This document shows, in pieces, positions 62,667 through 64,000 of a stretch of DNA of 64,000 nucleotides; the first letter of the stretch is position 1; every line of letters starts with the position of its first letter. This stretch comes from Helianthus annuus. Taxonomy: Eukaryota > Streptophyta > Magnoliopsida > Asterales > Asteraceae. The notes under the pieces are model-generated. The model saw only the letters and a program-made list of their open reading frames with translations. It was not told where the DNA came from and searched no databases. The stretch is taken from NCBI RefSeq assembly GCF_002127325.2, contig NC_035436.2:86902037-86966036 (forward strand). The letters run 5' to 3'. A program made the translations under genes and the position numbers.

Positions 62667-64000
62667 TGTGACAACCTTCACACTTACAGGTATCCGTACA
62701 ATTAATTAATATTTAATTTGTGCTTAATGATTGTGCTTGATTACAACTGTGATTAAACTGCTTTCTGATTTCTGTAACATACATACATATGTATCACATT
62801 TCATACTGTCACTCTATTTATTACACACAAACCTTAGTGACAAACTTGATGCACAAAGCACAGTTAGCACGGAGAGCGGATAACCCAGAGACATGATGAC
62901 AGTGCCAGCACCTAGACAGACAATGTTATTGAGGCCAGTACGAGTCAGAGATAGAATACTACACTAGTAGGGAGTGTAGGGAAATGAGGACCATAAAACT
63001 GCGTCACTAGGTGATAGTTATAGTGCCGGAAAGTGCCTAAAACACACTCTAAATGCAGAATTCTGCAGTTAATGACAAAAATTCAGCATTTAATTATGCT
63101 AGTAATATGAAAAAACTTGACAAAAGGGCCCTAGATACTTTCCAAAGTGTTGGGAATTAAAAGTGTTACTAAAAGTATTATAAAAGACACCTTATGGATT
63201 AATTAAGCACTTTAACGGACAACACCCGACCGAACAACCGGACTTTACCCGGAACACAAAAATATTGTCAAACACATTGTTTTTATTTTTCTGAGCTAGT
63301 TAGGGTCCCCGAACACCCTAACACACTATATATTTAATAACACACCATAACACACTAACTATATCATTTGAATTCTAACTAGATCCCTAACTATATTGTT
63401 GAAACCCAACCCTATACCCCCTTGGCGACGGTCACCATGGGTGACCCACCCATGGATTTCTTTGATTATTATATTGGATTATGTTGGTAATTATGTGACA
63501 TGTTATACAATGGTTAAAGGGTGAAGTGGGTTATAAAATGGCATAAGGGATTATAAGAATTCATTTTCAACACACAACATCAAACAACACTTGCACTCTC
63601 CTCTCTTCTCTTGATCGGCCGAAACCACACACACCACCATCACCGCCTTCAAGTTTCTTTCATGCAATCCACATACATCCAAAGGTGCTAGGGATCATAC
63701 AAGCAAGCTTGGTGCGTTCGGAAGCTCAAGGACCTCTTTCATCTTCTTTTATCCACTACTTTTCTTCACTAGAACTCCCCTAGCCTTGTGTTAGTGGTAA
63801 GCACTTAGATCCTTGCATTTTACATGTTGTTTAAGTGGTTAATGATGTTTAAAGATCAAAAAGATAAGAACTCTGAAGAACCATAAACAAAGTCTTGTAC
63901 ATCAACTAACACAGTGATGAAGTATGGTTAAAATGATGAAGAAATCATGTTATTCTTGTGTTGTTATGCTTATTGTTTGTTGTTTTCTAGTAAAAATGAT
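62667..64000 (+). mobile_element. TE8: LTR start of a further retrotransposon (cut by window end)
   Basis: TGTGACAACCTTCACAC begins exactly where the TE5 LTR is broken; GAATG (62662-62666) should be the left TSD. TATAAAA at 63532-63538 is followed about 260 nt later by GTG|GTAAGCAC (GT at 63797), repeating the promoter-donor order of the other LTRs. The leader 63560-63790 is CT- and CA-rich. The bases after 63800 look like intron-type AT-rich DNA. No gene seen. Confidence 0.7.
63532..63802 (+). promoter_or_regulatory. TE8 LTR core promoter and 5' splice-site-like motif
   Basis: TATAAAA (63532-63538) and GTAAGC donor (63797-63802). Confidence 0.5.

Overview
This is nuclear DNA of a flowering plant, most likely a member of the Asteraceae. 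Two spliced genes with plant-type introns (TIM10 and a BSK-type pseudokinase) sit in a short gene island of about 10 kb (roughly 20.2-30.2 kb), flanked by nested LTR retrotransposons. The family-level call is inference from the style of the very long-LTR Tekay-type elements, whose Gag starts MPPRRD and whose primer-binding site matches initiator-Met tRNA; no species can be fixed by reading. Layout: (1) 1-4331 is the 3' end of a Ty3/gypsy Tekay-type chromovirus (integrase C-terminus, chromodomain-like tail and a 3.5-kb 3' LTR; called TE1 here). (2) 4332-16152 is a field of GGTACC-rich modules, partly duplicated in tandem, hit by TE1 and by a complete minus-strand element (TE2, 4476-13858, TSD ACCGA). 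TE2 carries gag but no pol. A Helitron-like 3' end, an AT-rich MITE candidate and a tRNA-derived SINE follow. (3) 16514-19908 is a hAT-like element split by a small coding-free LTR element with 434-bp LTRs. (4) 19963-30250 is the gene island: a Tourist-like MITE, TIM10 (five coding exons, 85 aa, + strand) and a BSK-like gene (ten exons, 498 aa, - strand), both predicted intact. Their introns and the space between them hold six short elements with 8-bp target-site duplications and strange self-repetitive interiors, plus one large hairpin element. (5) 30669-64000 is a retrotransposon nest. A minus-strand LTR element (TE3) was hit by a coding-free element with 3.8-kb LTRs (TE5, from 32426). TE4 (33556-44012, gag plus broken pol) inserted in the 5' LTR of TE5. 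TE7 (50391-60729, gag remnant) and TE8 (from 62667) inserted in its 3' LTR. Four of these junctions are marked by 5-bp duplications or the expected flanking bases. How the parts relate: TE2, TE4 and TE7 have different LTRs but the same internal plan. Each has an iMet PBS, a leader ending in a splice-acceptor-like tract 1-3 nt before the gag ATG, a gag (intact or broken), an ATAAATAAAA motif just after the gag stop, and (TE2 and TE7) a shared non-coding tail with short tandem repeats. Most LTRs also carry a TATA box followed at about 120-270 nt by a consensus 5' splice site. I read this as a stand-alone, possibly spliced gag transcription unit in a non-autonomous Tekay lineage. The two most unusual signals in the window are this unit and the six 8-bp-TSD elements with element-specific repeated words in and around the TIM10 gene. 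Nothing here is a CRISPR array, operon or tRNA/rRNA gene.
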